Shown: piece after piece, positions 36,146-48,600 of the stretch
Layout: every line of letters begins with the position of its first letter
How positions within the stretch are numbered: position 1 is the stretch's first letter
Source of the DNA: Fomitopsis serialis
Lineage: Eukaryota > Basidiomycota > Agaricomycetes > Polyporales > Fomitopsidaceae
Reading direction: 5' to 3'
NCBI RefSeq assembly: GCF_022376445.1
Contig: NW_025954988.1
Span: forward strand, 186,001 to 250,000
DNA length: 64,000 nt
Program-made: the position numbers and the translations under genes
The notes under the pieces: generated by a model
What the model was told of the DNA's origin: nothing
Databases searched by the model: none
What the model saw: the letters and a program-made list of their open reading frames with translations, nothing else

Positions 36146-39100
36146 ATGGCTGAATTTCAACGTTCACAAGGTATGTTCTCCATCTCACCCCTTGCTGTCC
36201 ACTGACATGGAGATGACAGACTTCGAGATCGACGGGCCTAGCGGACGATGCACAATTTGCCCCGGCGTAAATAAATGGATGCGGCTCACCCACCTTCGAG
36301 CCCACGAAGTTCAGAAAAGCCACAAGGATGCCGTCTCACGCCTACCGCGTATCCAGACCGCCCCGCAAAGCTCTCAGTCCACAACAGAAGCTGCGCTGCC
36401 GGATCTTGCCCAGGGTCCGAGGTCGCACCTAGTAGGCTTGTCGGACAGCATCGAGATGAACGACTGGGAATTCGATGCGCCAGCTGATTGGAGTGCCGAC
36501 AAGGCATATCATGATGAGCCGCAAGTTCCTAGTCATCTCTCGCGCGACATGCAAGATGCGCTCGCAGGCCATGTTGCTTTTTCTGCCGGAGAGGAGTTCA
36601 CGGGACGAGAGGATGCGGTTGCTTCATTGAACGATGCACTCAGGGGTTCTGACCTCTTCGAGTGCTTCATGCCGCATAGTGACGAGGTACCACTGCCGGA
36701 GAACGACTTTGACACGTTCGATGAAAGCGAGATGCTTGCTGCTATACGTGAGTCTCACCTTTGACAATCTGCAAGAGTCTCGCAATGAAATGGCTTTCAA
36801 TCAACAGCTTCAAATGCCCCGACGACTGCTCAAGAGATTTCCGATTCAGTCTTTGGGTCAGGTGCGAGGGTGGCGGAGGATTTCTTTCCATATCCGAGCA
36901 AAGGGGTGAGTTACGAGATTTTATCCAACCATATGAACTGATTGACGGATGTCTGGTGGTCAGATGATGAAGACAGATATATTGTTTAGTTCCCCCCGGC
37001 TACGATTCTCCCGCGAGCAACAGGAAGCGATCCTTGCTTGGGGAAGGGGTCTCGGTGCGAAAGACGTTCCCAGTCTGTATGCGGTCGAGAAGTTCCAGAA
37101 AGCTGCTCTGGATACTGTTGGCGATCCTACGGTGAAAGTGCGAGCGGAGTCAGGTAACCTTTTGTATATGAACTCATTGTTGAATGCAATGTCCCGGGTA
37201 AGACGGCAACCGGCAGTTCACGTTCTGCCGCAAACTGACGCTACCTCCGATACTCAGGATTACGCGCATCCAGAGACCCGCCAGCAAATTCGTGCATATC
37301 CTGAATACCCTACCGGACCGGTTAGCGAGGTGTGGCAGTCATCAAAATGGCTCGTCGATGCACCCGACGACGTGCTCACGCCAATGGCTCGGATCGAGGG
37401 CAAGGACTACTATGTTAAGGAATTAGCATATTGTTGCGATAAGACGTGGTTCGTGCCAATGCGTTTCTTCAAGCGCGACACGGAAATGTGGGCAGTCGGA
37501 CATCGCACATCACAGTCATCAGTACGTCTAACATTGTATGCCGATTCCCTGTTATGAAGCGAATCTTTTCGGGTACTAGGATGGCCTTCATGTCGCTACC
37601 GAGCGTTCAGTTGAGCGGTGTGCAAACTTCTTGAACAATTGGCCAGAGATTGAGGCGCACACAGCAGGTCGAAAGGTCTTCGCTGGTGAGGCTTGAAGGC
37701 TCTGTGTGTGTGACCTGACAACCTGAGGATTCCAACAGATGACTCCATCGAGTGGGCGGCCTGCATGCCCAATCCAGACCGCGCAATCGCAGACGGCCTG
37801 GAGTGGGAGTGTCCCCCTGTCATCGTCTTCATTGATGATGTGTCCGGAAACAGCACGAAGCAGTGGAACGTCCATTACTCAGCGTACATGTCAAACGCCG
37901 CAATGCCTCGTTCATCGCTCGAAAAAGAACGCAACATACGGTTTGTAGCGACTTCGCCACATGCTTCACCAATGGAGATAATGCAGGCGATTTGCAATGA
38001 TCTGAAGTAAGCGCGTCCACTTGCATATAGCAACTTCATTCAAGTTGCTCAATGAGCCTTGACAGAAGTGCGGGTGGCTCGACACCGGTCAGGGCATGGG
38101 ACTCAATACGGAAACGGCATATCCTTCTCCGTCCCTGGCTTCTCTTCCTGCCCGGTGACAATCCGATGCAGGCAGAGCTATGCAGTCACATCGGGCTGAA
38201 TGCGAACTTATTTTGTCGGTGTTGTATGGCAGGTGGCACCAAGGCCTTCAAAGAGTCGAATGACGGCTTCTGCTCGCTCATGGAGGTAATGGGTTTTGTA
38301 TTTAGCATCGCCGAACTAGGATTGACATTCTTAATCAACCCATAATAGCCTGGACAGCCTCGCAACCCCGTCGAGACTCGCAATGCAGTTCTGGAACAGC
38401 TCTCGAACGCAACACATGCTGCCGCGAGCAAGCCTTTGCAAGATGCAATGACGAAGACAGGTGTTAAGGACAGCTTGGCGATGCCTGTCATCACGCGTCT
38501 CCTGACAATTGGTAAAGCCCTGCGACGCTCAACTCCGAGTCGACGGCCTGTTAGTATTGTTGATACCGAAAAATACCTGCGCGAAGAGCTTCTCAAATTG
38601 AAGCAGAGCTCCATCGTCAATCCGCTCCTTGACATGCCAGGTGAGGCTACACTTCTGTCATCCCTGTACTGCTCTATTTTTGAACTGGTTGTGTGACGTC
38701 TTAGGGCTTGATGTGCATAAAGATACACCTGTCGAACCCCTTCACACGGTCATTCTAGGCATCATCAAGTACTTCTGGGGTCAGACGACATGGACGATCG
38801 AGAAGCAAGGTCAATGGGCCATTTTCCAGGCACGCCTTAACTCGTTGGACCAATCGGGTCTCGATATTCCCAATATCATGGCGGATTACATCTGTCGCTA
38901 CCGCGGGAGCCTCATTGGGAAGCATTTCAAGACAATTAGCCAGGTCATCGCCTTCGCGGCTGTTGGCCTTGTGGGTCAGAAGCTACAGGACGCATGGCAT
39001 GCTATTGGCCGCCTCGTCGTTCTCATCTGGGAGACTGAAATACATGATTTGAAGTCTTACACGGTGCAGTCTGATTTCTTTTTTGTCGTCTCACTGGCAA

Positions 39101-41235
39101 CATGAATTGGAGCTGACAACAACTTCTTCAGGACGAGCTTCGGTCTGTCATTCAAGATGTTCAAGACTCTGCCGCCGCGCTCAGCCCCAGCTTGTTGACG
39201 CTCAAGAGCAAATTTCACATCCTCTTACACCTACCAGAACATATCCTTCGGTTTGGTCCTGCACTGCTGTTCTCGACTGAGCGCTACGAATCGTTCAATC
39301 GCATTTTTAGGCTCTGCTCAATACACAGCAACAGGCAAGCCCCTAGTCGGGACATTGCAGTCGCATTTGCGAATCAAGATCGCTGCCGCCATGTCATGAC
39401 AGGCGGGTTCTGGCACGACTCGAAGCAAAAGAAGTGGGTATCGGCATCACCAGCTGTTATAGACCACTTGAAGGAGTCTCCACATGACGCACGGCTTCTC
39501 GGTGTGGCTGTAGTCAGAACTCCACAGCCTGGAACGATGACATTTCCACCGTTGTCTCGTTCAGAACCCAACAGTGCAAGGGACCTTACCTGGAGCCAGA
39601 CGAAGGCAATGCAATTGGCCCCGGGGAACGAGATGCGCATTGGGCTATGGCGTGCAGCTCAAACATTGGTAACGAAGACGGGAGATACAGCTAGGGAGGG
39701 ATCAGAGGTGCTGATACACGATCGACTTGGTGACTCGGACGTAAGATGCTCACTCTTGTACTCTCGGTGATCACTTTTGAGCGCTGAAAATTGCCAAACA
39801 GGCATCAGGTTCTCTGCTATTTGGTTCAGTCATACAGCTGCTCGCGCCGATCTCACCCGAAGCTCGACCAGCCGTTGTTGTACGCCTCTCGACCCTTCAA
39901 TCCCATGTACACAATCTGCTCAAACTTCCTGTCCTCGAACGGACTGGCCCAGTCAAGTATTTTGATGCGCAGGTTCGTCCGCATGACCACTGGTTCAAGG
40001 ACGACAGACGGGACTGATCATATACACGGCCCGATCAAATCAGGACATCGTATGTGTGGTGAATATTCAACACGACTGTGCTACGCAGGGCTGTATCGCA
40101 GATGCGAGGGAAGCCTTGCGCCAGGAACGTGAGGAGACCAGTCGGACACGAGCTATCATCCGTCACCGAGACACCACTACTTTCATTATCAATATGCACT
40201 CAATTCACAACCGACAGTACCTCAAAAAAGCGATTCCATCGTCGCTTCAGCAACGTTCACCGCTTTTCGAGGACCGTGATCGCCTCCACATGGACGCTGC
40301 AACATCGCTCCGTGACCAAAAGCTTCAAAAGAAGATTGCAAAGGACACGGCAATTCGGAAGCGCGCCGAAGAGGCGTTGCGAGTTGCAAATGAGCGAGGG
40401 GGCCTCAGTACGGTCCTGCTGGAGGAAGAAGGCCGCGAGCTGCCTGATGAGGTATCAATACCTCTTGACACGAACACGGCGGAGCACGACTTGAGTAATC
40501 CACAAAAATTTGTTTCCGTGATACAGCTTTTAATGACAACCTAACAGATGAGCTCACAGAAGGGAGCGACACTCATTCACGGGGTAACGGGCTACCACAC
40601 ATTGTGCCTGCCTTGCCGTTGTCCGAACCTATCCCCTTCGACGACCTGTTGTTGCCGCGCGGCCCAAGACAACGCCGCACACACGAGCAACCAACAATGT
40701 CCAGCATGGCAGAAGGGTCTCGACTGCATGCCATCGAATTCCAATCCTTCACCACGCAGTTGGACGAGCCATTCATGGTTCGCCAAGGCCGAGGTGATGA
40801 CACAGAGCTGCAGTCTGAGCCAGGCCCAAGCCATGTGAGAGGGCGGGGGCGGGGGCAAGCACGAGCACGAGGGCAAGCGCGAGGGCGAGGGCGAGGGCGA
40901 GTGCAAGCGCGAGGGCGAGGGCGAGGGCGAGGGCGAGCGCAAGCGCAAGGACGAGGGCAAGTGCAAGAACCAGAGGGTCACCAAGCGCTTCGTGGCGAGC
41001 AGATGACCTATGAGGCCACACTTGCTGCGAGCACGGTCGCGAACCCTGTTCAAGGCATAACAGACAAGGGTTAGTAGACAAACAATAGCCAATCTCTCGA
41101 CGTACTGATCTCCTGTCACCTCTGTGGTGCACTGTAGGCGGAGCAAGCATGCAGCACCTTGATATTGCGCATCCACCAAAACGTCGGTGGGAAGAGCTGG
41201 AAGAGGCAGAAATAATGGGTCAGGATACAGGATAA
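36146..41235 (+). CDS. Intron-rich transposase-like protein of an expanded Agaricomycete family
   Basis: About fourteen exons from ATG 36146 to TAA 41235. Residues ~17-41 carry a C2H2-like finger (CTIC...HLRAHEVQKSH). A conserved core follows: a DDVSGNSTKQWNVHYSAY segment, FVATSPHASPMEIMQ, LFLPGDNPMQAELCSHIG with CRCC, LDMPGLDVHKDTPVEPLHT, YRGSLIGKHFKTISQVIAF and FGPALLFSTERYESFN ending in SNRQAPSRDIA. Proteins with this motif order are abundant in mushroom genomes and, as I recall, behave like DNA-transposon transposases. The acidic DD and later Glu/Asp could form the catalytic site, but that is inference. The tail contains a helical Arg/Glu block and an RG-repeat, and ends PPKRRWEELEEAEIMG. 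The frame slips by -1 at about 40521-40526 (FVSVI to AFNDNLTDE); otherwise splicing is intact. No terminal inverted repeats were identified by eye. Confidence 0.75.
40841..40966. repeat. GAGGGC/CAAGCG hexanucleotide tract encoding an RG-repeat
   Basis: A degenerate hexamer array (GAGGGC, GAGTGC, CAAGCG and similar) of about 125 bp. In the transposase-like frame it reads RGRGRGQARARGQ and so on, an RGG/RG-type nucleic-acid-binding tail. On the minus strand the same array reads as a Leu-Ala repeat with no evidence of being expressed. The GC-rich repeat is prone to length change and replication slippage. Confidence 0.8.
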
Positions 41236-41550
41236 CAATGTAAACCATCGGACGGACCTTTCTCCATGTTTCTGAGATGTCTTGGGAAATGACATTCGAG
41301 TGCTTGTACCTACTTTGAGAATCAGGTACTCAGCAGTGCTCGAACGCGCCGGGTGTCTGCACGCGAACGCGACCGACGCGTCGGCAACACGTGCTGCGAT
41401 ACTTTGGTTCCTGGATGACCCACACTTGTCGTGCTGGCAGGTTTCCTGCAGAGCAGCAACCACTCAATCCCCTGTCACTGGGGAGTCTCCGCCGTCATTG
41501 GACTCACCGTCCCCTTGAAAGCTCAGACCCATCATACAGGCTGCCTCATC
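41236..41550. promoter_or_regulatory. Short intergenic region with CGACGCGTCG palindrome at 41374-41383
   Basis: 315 bp between the transposase-like gene and the next plus-strand gene. The palindrome (extended to CCGACGCGTCGG, 41373-41384) is about 170 bp upstream of the next start codon and contains the ACGCGT core. Its identity with the sites at 27320 and 56622 suggests a shared factor; this is inference. Confidence 0.45.
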
Positions 41551-43253
41551 ATGGATGCGATGTTTCAGCAATATCGTCTCAGCCGCCCCAACTCGCGCTC
41601 CCCTTCCCAAAATCCCGTGGGCACGACACCTGTGCCAGGTGCTCAGACAAACGTTAACGGTGGGATGCCGGCGGGCTCACACACTGAAGGCTCTATCAGT
41701 AAGTCGAATGATCATATAGATAAATCCTACTCAACAGTTGAGATCAGCACCTAATGCCCCGAACGCAACGGCCCAAGCCGGGGGCATCACAACCTGGATG
41801 CCAGACGCCATGCGTGATGACGAAGATGAAGGCTTAGGCGGCCTACCTCCGTGTGAGTGTCGCTGTGTTCGCCATTGTTACCCTCGAGGATGATTAACAA
41901 CTCGAGATAGCTACGATACCTGCCCGTCGTCAGGCCTTGGATGACCTCGCTCCGCCGCCATCTGCTCAGCGCACCGGGATCCCAGGACATATTCTGCGCG
42001 CACAAGCTCGCGAGAAATGTCAAGTGAACGGTTTGACACCGGAGCAGACGGATGCGGTCCTTGAATACTGTGCTGTTGAGTTGTCAGCCCAGCCTTCAAC
42101 ATGAACAATCACTCACCGTGAACCCATTGTAGCTGACAATCCAGGAGATGCTCGTTGACCTCAAGATCCATCAGTTCCATAACGAGAACGACATCCTGAA
42201 GCGCTTCTTCCGGATCTATTCAGACCATCCCGACTTCGCGGTGAGCACCTACCTTTTACGGGCATGCCTTGCTTCTCATCACCTCATGGCTTCGATATTC
42301 CACGTTCAATGTGAAGCTCCGCCTCCGCCACCGCATCGCGGGTCTCCTCCTGGCAGCTAACACGCCTGCTTATCTCAACGGCTTTCTTACCTACATCTTG
42401 GTCAGTGATTAATATTCCCCAGGTTTTCGGGACAAGTAGTGACATACATCTCTCAGGAACATGTCAACAAACATCTTGAAGAGCTTGGACTGCCCACGTT
42501 TTGCAAGGACGACCCGGCATATTGGCAAATCGTGAAAACGATTGCGGCGCACGAGATTGCGCAGCTAAGATCTGCTTTCAGGGGAAGGGTACGTGTCAAT
42601 GTGTATCAGTGTCCATTGTCCTCACTGATCGCCGTGTAGCTCGACCTCTCGATCAAGAACAATACCGACATCTATGGGCTCGCAGCTCAGGTCATGATGT
42701 ACGACATGAAGGCGAAGAAGGAACACTGGGGCCGACTGGCATTCTTGGTATGTCGCTCCGTGTACTTATACAATGAGAAATTTTCTCACCGCTGTCTATT
42801 ATTAATAATGTCAGCGTCACTGCGCGGTCACATGGGAGACGTTACCTACGAGCAAGATCAACGAGCAGGGCAAGAAGGTCAAGGTCAAGAGGCCCTCCTT
42901 CTGGGCATATGTGGATTCCGAGCTCAAGAACATCCGCATTGCGAGTGCTGCTAACAACGCCGATGAAGAAACCCGCAAGGAGAATCAAGCGAGGTACGTG
43001 CTCATATGCCACATCTCGATCAAAGCGTCGTCTGATTGAATTCATGCTCAGTTTCTTCAAGGCGATTCTCAATGCTGATCTCAAGACCTACACTACATCG
43101 AGCGGAGAATATGCCCGAGTATATCGCCCTGGCGATTTGCTCACGCGCAACCAGCGCTTGGGGGAGGACATCGCAGCGGCCTTTGATGTTGATGACACTG
43201 GTGCTCCCCCGAAGGCGATGGAGGAGGTCGCTGAACCCGGGGAAGACGAGTAA
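41551..43253 (+). CDS. Unrecognised protein next to the transposase-like gene
   Basis: About nine exons splice in phase from ATG 41551 to TAA 43253. The N-terminus is Pro/Ser/Asn-rich and disordered. It is followed by a helical region: NGLTPEQTDAVLEYC, LTIQEMLVDLKIHQF, LRLRHRIAGLLLAANTPAY, EHVNKHLEELGLPTFCKDDP, EIAQLRSAFRGRLDL, NTDIYGLAAQVMYDMKAKK and FFKAILNADLKTYTTSSG. No catalytic signature is visible. I recall proteins of this general shape in many copies in mushroom genomes and suspect a link with mobile elements. Together with its position just downstream and in the same orientation, this makes it a candidate accessory ORF of the element. That is inference, and it could equally be a stand-alone expanded family. 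Confidence 0.66.
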
Positions 43254-43870
43254 AGTCCTCTTGTTTGAATCCGTGACCACTGTATGTTCGTATAGTACAG
43301 TGAATGAAAGCCGTCTCTGCTCGCATCTGTCTATCGTGCGATGTAATCTGGTTTCGATTATATGGGCGGGTGAAAACGTGACGAGAAAGTAGGAACGCGG
43401 TCTGTTTTTGGTATTGGGCGCCTGTCATACGGTCTCCAGTCTATGTACAAGCCATATCGCCACGATATCAAGAGGGGACAGCACACATATCGACGGGGAA
43501 ATAGCATATCCAGGAGTGACGATGGCATATCGGAGTCAGTCCAATAGGCATATCAGAGCCATGTGTCAGCCACACACGGGCGAGGTCGCGATACGAGATC
43601 AATCCGATACATGGTTCGGCCCGTGGTGTAGATGCGACGAGTGGCAGGCCGTCGGGGCTCTGGTGCTTCAAGCACCCACCGACTGCCGGAGCTGCAGGTA
43701 TGATTCAGACTCTGGTGCACCCTCGATTGGGAGTATGCAGCGTCGACACAGTCCGGTCAGCGTTAGTGCAGTGTTATTATGTTACATGTATACGGTCGGC
43801 GGGGCGCTAGACTCGTTGACCGTGACTCTCAGCACTGCTCGCCGTATACGCGAACGGTGACTGGGTTTAG
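43254..43870. other. Intergenic region, nothing assigned
   Basis: 617 bp between two plus-strand genes. It holds the 3' end of the upstream gene and the promoter of the F-box gene. Frames on both strands are short and not protein-like. No inverted repeat matching the left side of the transposase-like gene was seen by eye. Confidence 0.4.
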
Positions 43871-45335
43871 ATGGAGTCCCAGCGACGCGTTGGTCTATTC
43901 CTCGCGTCCATCCGATGAGCTCAGCTAACACATTCTTGTAGCTCTCTACGCCTCCAGTCGATATCCGAACCATAATCGAGAACCTGACACGCGCCCAAGT
44001 CGACGAGAGGAATGTCAGAGTTTATCCACAAGGCATCCTCCCACCGAACCTCTGCACTCGCATTCCGCTCGAGATCTTTGAGACCATCATTGACTACTTG
44101 GATGGACTGACGTTGCCCAGCGCGGCGTTGGTCTGCACAGCATGGTACCCTCGAGCCATGCATATTCTCTACCACACCGTCGAGCTTCGCACCCGCGGAG
44201 GCTTTGACATGCTGTTGAAACAGTCTCGCACATCTCGGCGTGTCAAGCAGTGGCTCGCAACCACCCGCGAACTAGTCGCCTCGAACCCACCGGTCACATC
44301 AGACCTATCTCCAAAGGAGAGGAAGAACGATCGCTTCCTCCACGCACTACCCCTTGCCCTTGGACGTGCAATGTCCGGCGTGCATGTCCTAATGATGAAA
44401 GGGCTGCATGGCTCCATGCCCTATGCTTTCATCCTTGCGCTCGCGCAATTCGAATCACTCCAGACACTACATTTATCTTCTTGCAGGCTAAGCAACATCG
44501 CACATCTGCGGCGGATCGTCGCCTCCTTCCCTAAACTCGAGGAGCTCGCATTGTACGGCGAGGTACTCACAACACAGAGTTCTGGAATCCATGTGGGAGC
44601 CAGTGCGCTGTTCCAGCCCGAATCTGACATACGTCTTCGACGTCTTACGATTGACGCAAGGGGCGACGCGAGGAAGTTCAAACCCATCATCGACTGGGTC
44701 GTGCACGCGAGGATCTGTACTTCCCTCGTTGAACTGTCAATCGGGTGGATAGGCGAACCGACACGGAGCATCGAGGCAGTTGATAGGCTTCTCAGGGTAG
44801 CCAGTCCCTCCCTGACGCGGTACAGTGAGGTCGCCAACCTTTCCAGTGAGTGGCCATCCCACTGATTCGAACTTTCCCGCTGAAACGAGTACTTGCTGTA
44901 GACTGGCATGGCAATCTCATACCAAACACGGTTTTGCGGTCCTTAGACTGCACGCTAACCAACATTAATCCACTGGGTCAGTCATCCGACAACTGGCCCA
45001 AGATGGTGGACAAGCTGCGCAGCATCCTCTCGACAGTTCGAAGCCGCCAGCTCGAACACATTGGACTGAGCTCCGGGGTAATGCTCTACGACAGCGCGTA
45101 CGGTGAGCTGGGCGTTGTTGTCGAGAAGCTGGACCTGCGACACCTGCATGAGGTCATGAGCAGGCCGTACTTCGATGCGCTGAGGGAGATCAAGATGAAG
45201 ACGTTGCTATATGATTCGCACAAACGGAGCGCGGCGGACGTGGACGACATCGGGCGAAAGATCGAGGTCGTGTTTCGTACCCTGCTTCGGCCATGGTCGG
45301 ACCGCGGCATAGTCGACGTAGTCTGGACGCAATGA
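43871..45335 (+). CDS. F-box protein with leucine-rich C-terminal region
   Basis: Three exons: a short first exon (MESQRR, the least certain part), a main exon from about 43942, and a last exon from about 44903. The F-box is LCTRIPLEIFETIIDYLDGL...SAALVCTAWYPRAMH, which would bind Skp1 in an SCF ubiquitin ligase. The following region has irregular leucine-rich segments (FESLQTLHLSSCRLSNIAHL; RLRRLTIDARGD; SLVELSIGWIGE) expected to bind a substrate. The join ANLS|NWHGNLIPNTVLRSLDC is in phase. F-box genes of this type are highly expanded in mushroom-forming fungi, and individual targets are unknown. Confidence 0.8.
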
Positions 45336-45614
45336 GACACAATCTCAACGATAAAGATGTGAGCGACCTATTCCGCAATGATATGCCAGTGCAGAGGCAT
45401 GTATCTTACTTCCTGTGTTGTCAGTGTTGAATTCAATGATGAACCTGAACCTGAACTCACCTACATTCCGCCACGGGCTCGCTCATCTATATGTATCCAT
45501 CAGCGCTTTTGAACAACAACAGAATGCATTCCTGAGACTCTACACAGTCATACCAACATAAGCTTAAGAACAGCAGTACAACGGAGACATAAGCATGCGG
45601 TGACATATCCCTAG

Positions 45615-48600
45615 CTAACCATTGTCCCCCTCCTTCGCACCAGGATCTGGAGGTGCAGGCTCCGTTGAGGACGGCGATGCCGCCACAGCCGCCCCCACTG
45701 CACCGAACTTTAGCTTAATCTTCTTGGGGCCCTCCTCAGCTGCTTTCGTCGGGCCAACTTTACTGGGGATTGGTGGCGGGTCCGAGTTCTCCTTCTCGGG
45801 GCTCTGCGATATACTTGGGCGTTTCGACCTGGTCGCTAAACGCTCAAGCAACTCGTCGTCGTCGTCATCTCGTCGCCGTTTCGCACCCAGCTCCGGTGGC
45901 TTGCTACCGACAGGCGAGGGTGACGCAGGTCGCGAGTGGTTGAAGATTTGCTCCAAGAGGTCGTCCTGCTCGTCGCCCGATTGTGACACCAAGGGTTTAG
46001 GCGGGATTAGTTTATGGGACATCCGCGGGCTAGCGGGGGTTCGTCGGCGGTGGAGAGGTAGCTGCTGGTCGCTTCGGGAAGTTTACGTGGTATGGATGGT
46101 GACGCCAACGCAGGCGGCTGTTCCGTCTGCGCAACGCGGATGTCGAAATCCTCGGTACCATTAAGGTCGTCGTTGTCACCGTACGCAGCAAGTGCGCTCA
46201 GCGGCTGGGACGAAGGGGTGGCTGTGTGCGGAGGCTGCTGCCTCCGCATGATGCCCGCGCGTTTGCGCTTCAGTGTGTTACTACGCTGGGTGGGCGGAGG
46301 TGAAGAAATGATGGGCAAAACATCTTCGTCGTCGTCGGCGTTGAAATAGTCTTCTTCCTCGGCCTCTGGGAAGCGACCCTGTCCCCAGCGCCGCGCACCG
46401 TTGGGTATTGGACTGCGGTATAGTTAGCAATTTCGGTCAAGCAGTATGAAAATCCCTGCACATACGGCTCGGGCTTCTTTTCCTCCTCGGGTGGAGGTGC
46501 ATTGTTCATCTCCCAACGCCGGATGAAGTTCTGGAACCGGGGGCCGAGCAGGGGATTCTCGGCCAACGCCCGTATCTTCACCTCGTACACTGTCATACAG
46601 TTATGGATTGCCTCCTTCATGTTCTCCTGTGTGCGCACATCGAGGGTAAATCTCGGTTCAAGGCTGTCGTCGGGCGATCGTCACAAACCTTCCGCATGTG
46701 CTCGAACAATTCCTGACATGATGCACTAAGAAGCGTATCTCTTCGCGATTCCTCAGCAGTGAGAGTAAGGATAGACTGGAATACATCGTGCTTGAAGAGA
46801 TGGTTGAAAATGTTCTGGTTGTTGAGCTTGACGCATGCCCGGAAAAATCGGAAGGCGGCTAGATAATCATCAACGCGGGGTCCGGGATCTATCCGTTGCG
46901 GAAGCATACCTAATCTGAGATGTTTATCTCTGGCGGTCAAAAGAGAGGCTACGCGTGTCGCGATGTTGGACGAGAGAATGAAGAAATGGATGCGGAAGGT
47001 GTGTTGTAGCGTAAACACAGATAGCAGGTCACACAGGTACAAGAATAGGTTAGTCCGTTCCCTCGACATCGTGAGACGCGGTTCTACAGAGATGTCAACA
47101 CACGATGGGTTCGAACGAACGTGCAACCTGCCTGTTAGTGTCTTGAACTCGGGGATATCGCCGAAAGGCCTGAACAGGGTCTCGATGCAGAACTTGTAGA
47201 AGTTATCAAGGAAGCGCTCAACGCCAGGTTCATCCTTGTTACGCTGCAGGTATTTTAAACCAGCCATCGGCTATACTGCATGAGAAACCAAGCGCACCAG
47301 AGAACAGCCCTCACTCACGTGTACATCCGGTGGCTCTTGCTGCGTCTCCAACAGCGTCCTGAGAGACTCGCCGAGCTGACTCTGCACCGCCAAATCTCGG
47401 CTCTTGACGAGCACCCTGCACATGAGGAACAGCATCGTCTCCCTATCCGGCACCTTCTTGCCCATCGACTTCTCCCTCTCCGCCGCCACAACCTGCTTCA
47501 GCACATGCCCTCGCACGCCGTTCAAGTCGTGGTCAAGCAACCCCGTGAGAATTTCGCCAGCAGCGGCGATCATCTGGCGGCCCTGCTCGTCCGACTCGGT
47601 TTGAGACAGCGCCCACTGCACACCGAAAAGTATCCCCCTGTCGACCAGCGCACGGAAGAGAGCCATCCGCGCGGGAAGTTGGACATTCTTTCCTATCACA
47701 CAGAGCTGTTGGATCAGGAAGATGATCTCGCGAGCCCGAACTTCCTCTTCCTCTGTGCAAGGTCGTGGGCGACACACACCGTCTGCGGTCGTTCCATTCG
47801 GATACGGAACGCCGCTAGGGACCGCTCCTGAGCATCGACGTCCATCTTGTCCTTGTTGTTCACCAGATCCTGCGGATGCACCTTGCGCAGCGGTTCAAGG
47901 CCCAACAACTCGATCATGTTGTCGTCCAGAAAGGTACATACGACCTCGAGCAGGAACGCAGGGTCGTTTTGGACATGGTTAATGATATCGATCTGGTTGA
48001 AGATAATGCAGGAATTCAGGACATTGAATGTCGAGTCATCAATGGCGCGGGCGAGTACGACGTCCTTGAGGAACTGGAGCCTGTATGTGTGATGGATCTT
48101 CTTCTGAATCGCCTCGTCGCGGAGGGCCACTGGCTGGTGGAAGCGCGACGTCTGGTGCAGGAATTCGCGATAATTGGCTTTGTGAGTGGGGAACTCGGGG
48201 TCGTCTAGAGTATGGGCTAGTCAGTGTGCGCGTAAGGGGCGGAGCGGCGTGACGGACATTCCAGCATCCCGACGACACCGAAGAAGATGTCATCCTCCAG
48301 GATGTGTTCATAGAGGCTGTGGTCGTTGAGCATAACTGCAAATGCTGAGTCGGGGTTTGTAGCAGAGAACGATGTGATACTCACGGATGGTCTGCATACA
48401 CGAACATAGAGCATGTAGATTCTCTAGACTCTCGAGATCCTCGGCCTGGTTCATGACATTGATCATTGCCTTTATATAGTCCTACACGCGCTTGCCGTGA
48501 GACACAAGGCCGCAGCACAGTCGGCCCTACACTCACCTCAGCTTGAATGTACTCACATATGCGCTCCTTGATGGCGTTTGTGCGCGCAAGAGACTTGATG

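Noticed and set aside
40773..41150. Minus-strand Leu-Ala repeat ORF opposite the RG tract
   Set aside because: It is the antisense reading of the hexanucleotide array; the plus-strand frame is part of a spliced gene with a consistent final exon.
36146..41235. Assignment of the transposase-like gene to the KDZ or Tnp2/CACTA (PF02992) groups
   Set aside because: The hallmark CxC cluster motifs of KDZ and the Tnp2 core motifs that I know are not visible. The conserved DDVSGN...NRQAPSRD order is different, so no superfamily is named.
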